Shown piece after piece: positions 6,338-7,619 of a stretch of DNA of 7,619 bases. Both the position numbers and the translations under genes were made by a program. Source of the stretch: DASUBV01 sp035532295 (GTDB lineage Bacteria; Actinomycetota; Actinomycetes; Streptosporangiales; Streptosporangiaceae); assembly GCA_035532295.1 (NCBI GenBank), contig DATKRH010000159.1, positions 1-7,619 of the forward strand. Reading direction: 5' to 3'. Every line of letters starts with the position of its first letter. The first letter of the stretch is position 1. Below the pieces are notes generated by a model. That model made no database searches and had not been told where the DNA came from. It saw nothing but the letters and a program-made list of their open reading frames with translations.

Positions 6338-7147
6338 ATGGTGAACGAAGTCAGTCCGGGCCAGGCGGATCTGGAAGCAGACCTGCCCCTTCTTGAAGAT
6401 GCCTTCGCACTTGGGCCGATCGTGGCGCGCCGGTATCTGGCGAACGGCTGGATGAACCGGAACTGGCAGGTTGCCGCTGGCGATAGCCGTTACGTCCTCA
6501 AGCGGATCCTGGCCATATCAGCTGGTACGGCGCGAAGCATATTCGCAGTCATGCCGGTGCTGAACAGCCGAGCCGTTCCGGTGTGCCTGCCAGTCCGATC
6601 AGCGACTGGCGAGACGGTTGTCGTAGTCAACGACCGCTGCTACTCCCATGACTTCATGGTCCGGACCCTGCTGAGGCGTCGCCTGGAGTTGCTCGGCGAG
6701 CATAGCCGTCTCCGGCCTGAGACGGCGGCTCCGGTTGGCCCGTTCGGGCGCGTTCACGGAGACCTCAACCCCCGGAACCTGTTGTTCCGGGGCGAGGACG
6801 TCGTAGCGGTCCTGGACTGGGATCGGATGCGTGTCAGCCCGTACGCCCAAGAGGTGGTCAAGGCCGGGATGGCGTTCTTCGGCTCAGCTTCCGGCGTCCC
6901 AGACCTGACCAGGATGTCGGCGTTTGCGGCCGCGTACAGGAGTGTGCGGCCATTGGATGAGGCGGCACTTGCCGATGCGGTGGCGCGACTATGGTGGAAA
7001 CGGATCACTGATGTGTGGCCCGCTGAGTTTCGGTACATGCGCGGCGATCGGAGCGAGCGAATCGTCAGCATGTTCGTGCTGGACGAGCGCACCCTTGAAT
7101 GGTGGACTCGTCACCTTGCCGACGTGACCGCCGCCTTCGCGAGCTGA
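6338..7147 (+). CDS. APH-family kinase with apparent internal deletion
   Basis: The protein belongs to the aminoglycoside phosphotransferase fold (PF01636), whose members phosphorylate small molecules such as antibiotics, homoserine or choline. Numbered from the in-frame GTG at 6335, the N-lobe has NGWMNRNWQV and YVLKRI with Lys56, the probable ATP-binding lysine. The catalytic loop is VHGDLNPRNLLF (140-151), with Asp143 and Asn148. VLDWDRM (159-165) supplies the metal-binding Asp161. The C-terminal helices include LWWKRITDVW. Between VVVVNDRCYSHDF (about 95-107) and the RRRLELLGEH helix (114-123), the hinge and first C-lobe helices expected in this family are missing. The 270 residues are thus shorter than the 320 or more usual for relatives. 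The reading frame is intact across the joint. GTG6335, ATG6338 and GTG6341 are adjacent; ATG6338 is chosen but the Shine-Dalgarno is weak. It is probably the last gene of the asparaginase operon and may be inactive. Confidence 0.8.
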   Translation: MVNEVSPGQADLEADLPLLEDAFALGPIVARRYLANGWMNRNWQVAAGDSRYVLKRILAISAGTARSIFAVMPVLNSRAVPVCLPVRSATGETVVVVNDRCYSHDFMVRTLLRRRLELLGEHSRLRPETAAPVGPFGRVHGDLNPRNLLFRGEDVVAVLDWDRMRVSPYAQEVVKAGMAFFGSASGVPDLTRMSAFAAAYRSVRPLDEAALADAVARLWWKRITDVWPAEFRYMRGDRSERIVSMFVLDERTLEWWTRHLADVTAAFAS

Positions 7148-7314
7148 CCTAAGATGTCTCTAGCCGCTGAGCCGACGTCAGTTGTTGGCGGCCACCAGTG
7201 TCTACTCACTGGCATCACGCAGACCCCGCGATAGCCGTCACAACCGGTAAAATTGGTTGCCCGTTGGCGAACTGTCAACTTGGCGCTGAACGCCGATTCG
7301 GCGCACATGCTTGC

Positions 7315-7343
7315 TGGCCCGCCGGTGGGTGGCAGGCGGGCCA
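7315..7343 (+). terminator. 9-bp hairpin downstream of the kinase gene
   Basis: TGGCCCGCC (7315-7323) and GGCGGGCCA (7335-7343) pair perfectly with an 11-base loop, about 170 bases after the kinase stop. It could end transcription of the asparaginase operon. There is no T run, and the distance is longer than usual. Confidence 0.35.
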
Positions 7344-7450
7344 TATGCGCCAGTTCTGCTCATCGCGCAGTGCCGAAATTGGCCCTGGGCATGCTGATGC
7401 GTGCGGCGGGGCATGACGCGGTCGCGGAACTGCTCCACCGACGTTGGCCG

Positions 7451-7475
7451 CGGGCGCCGCCTAATCGGGCGCCCG
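7451..7475 (-). terminator. 8-bp GC hairpin just past the - strand PIN gene
   Basis: CGGGCGCC (7451-7458) pairs with GGCGCCCG (7468-7475) around a 9-base loop. It begins about 25 bases beyond the - strand TAG at 7501-7503, the right place for a terminator of the PIN gene; it could act in both directions between the convergent genes. Confidence 0.5.
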
Positions 7476-7500
7476 GGCGGATGAATTCCCTGGCGCGGCG

Positions 7501-7619
7501 CTACACGGGCTGGATCCTTGCCGGAACCCCCCGAGCTTGCAGTAGCTTGCGGATGTCGCCGGGATCACTGGTCAGGACGAGGTCAGCAGCCGCTGTCATG
7601 AGCGCCACGTGCGCATCGA
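7501..7619 (-). CDS. PIN-domain protein (VapC-like), C-terminal part (5' end outside window)
   Basis: The last 38 codons of a - strand gene enter from the right edge and end at TAG 7503-7501. They read DAHVALMTAAADLVLTSDPGD and then IRKLLQARGVPARIQPV. This matches the C-terminal end of PIN-domain proteins: a DAH start to a helix, LVLTSDPGDI with two conserved acids at the active site, and a final helix before a terminal strand. It is a different PIN subtype from the one at the left edge, which has the T-x-N-x-x-D-F pattern. Most of the domain and any antitoxin partner lie outside the window. Ribonuclease or toxin activity is a family-based inference. Confidence 0.75.
   Translation of the reverse strand, partial: DAHVALMTAAADLVLTSDPGDIRKLLQARGVPARIQPV

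Larger units (their letters stand above)
7148..7500. other. Spacer between convergent kinase and PIN genes
   Basis: About 350 bases separate the kinase stop from the stop of the - strand PIN gene. No gene is supported. One + strand frame near 7371-7440 reads PKLALGMLMRAAGHDAVAEL and resembles protein, but it has no clear start, end or family. Two hairpins, listed separately, are the only clear structures. Confidence 0.45.

Noticed and set aside
7198..7438. Short overlapping frames on both strands after the kinase gene
   Set aside because: They overlap each other and a hairpin, have no ribosome binding site and show no recognisable motifs.
7529..7551. Repeated AGCTTGC near the right end
   Set aside because: A short two-copy repeat inside the PIN gene coding sequence, explained by Leu-Leu-Gln-Ala codons.

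Overview
The window looks like high-GC actinobacterial DNA. Reading frames have strongly G/C-biased third positions, GTG starts occur, and protein styles (asparaginase, PPC/DUF296, APH-type kinase, PIN toxins, IS66 N-terminus) fit a filamentous or soil actinomycete. I cannot place it below that level. Several genes are broken or shortened and an insertion-sequence fragment is present, so this reads as an accessory, partly decayed region rather than a conserved core locus.

Left part (1-1004). The C-terminal end of a VapC-like PIN-domain toxin enters from the left edge on the + strand. Facing it on the - strand is a small P-loop ATPase of the AAA_28 type. Its Walker A motif is cut by a single extra base in a four-base G run, so no single frame encodes the whole protein. 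About 600 bases without a convincing gene follow.

Centre-left (1601-2514). A 165-residue uncharacterised protein is followed 50 bases later by a 121-residue HNH nuclease. The HNH frame has no ATG, GTG or TTG start. A strong GGGAGG ribosome binding site instead sits six bases before an ATC codon.

Centre (2515-3624). The N-terminal third of an IS66-family transposase lies on the - strand and ends abruptly against a coding-like stretch on the other strand. About 500 bases of mostly non-coding sequence follow, including an AT-richer patch.

Centre-right (3625-4722). An uncharacterised 296-codon frame ends at a TGA. A perfect 14-bp hairpin starts four bases later, and the same frame then stays open and coding-like for 68 more codons.

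Right part (4771-7147). Three tightly spaced + strand genes form a likely operon: an L-asparaginase-type amidohydrolase, a single-domain PPC/DUF296 protein and an APH-fold kinase. The kinase keeps its catalytic motifs but seems to lack a segment between its lobes. After a hairpin-containing spacer, a second PIN-domain gene enters from the right edge on the - strand.

How the genes work together is inferred. The asparaginase-PPC-kinase set is the one clear co-transcribed unit, and its joint function is not evident from sequence. The 165-residue protein and the HNH nuclease may be a second pair. No CRISPR array, tRNA or rRNA was seen.
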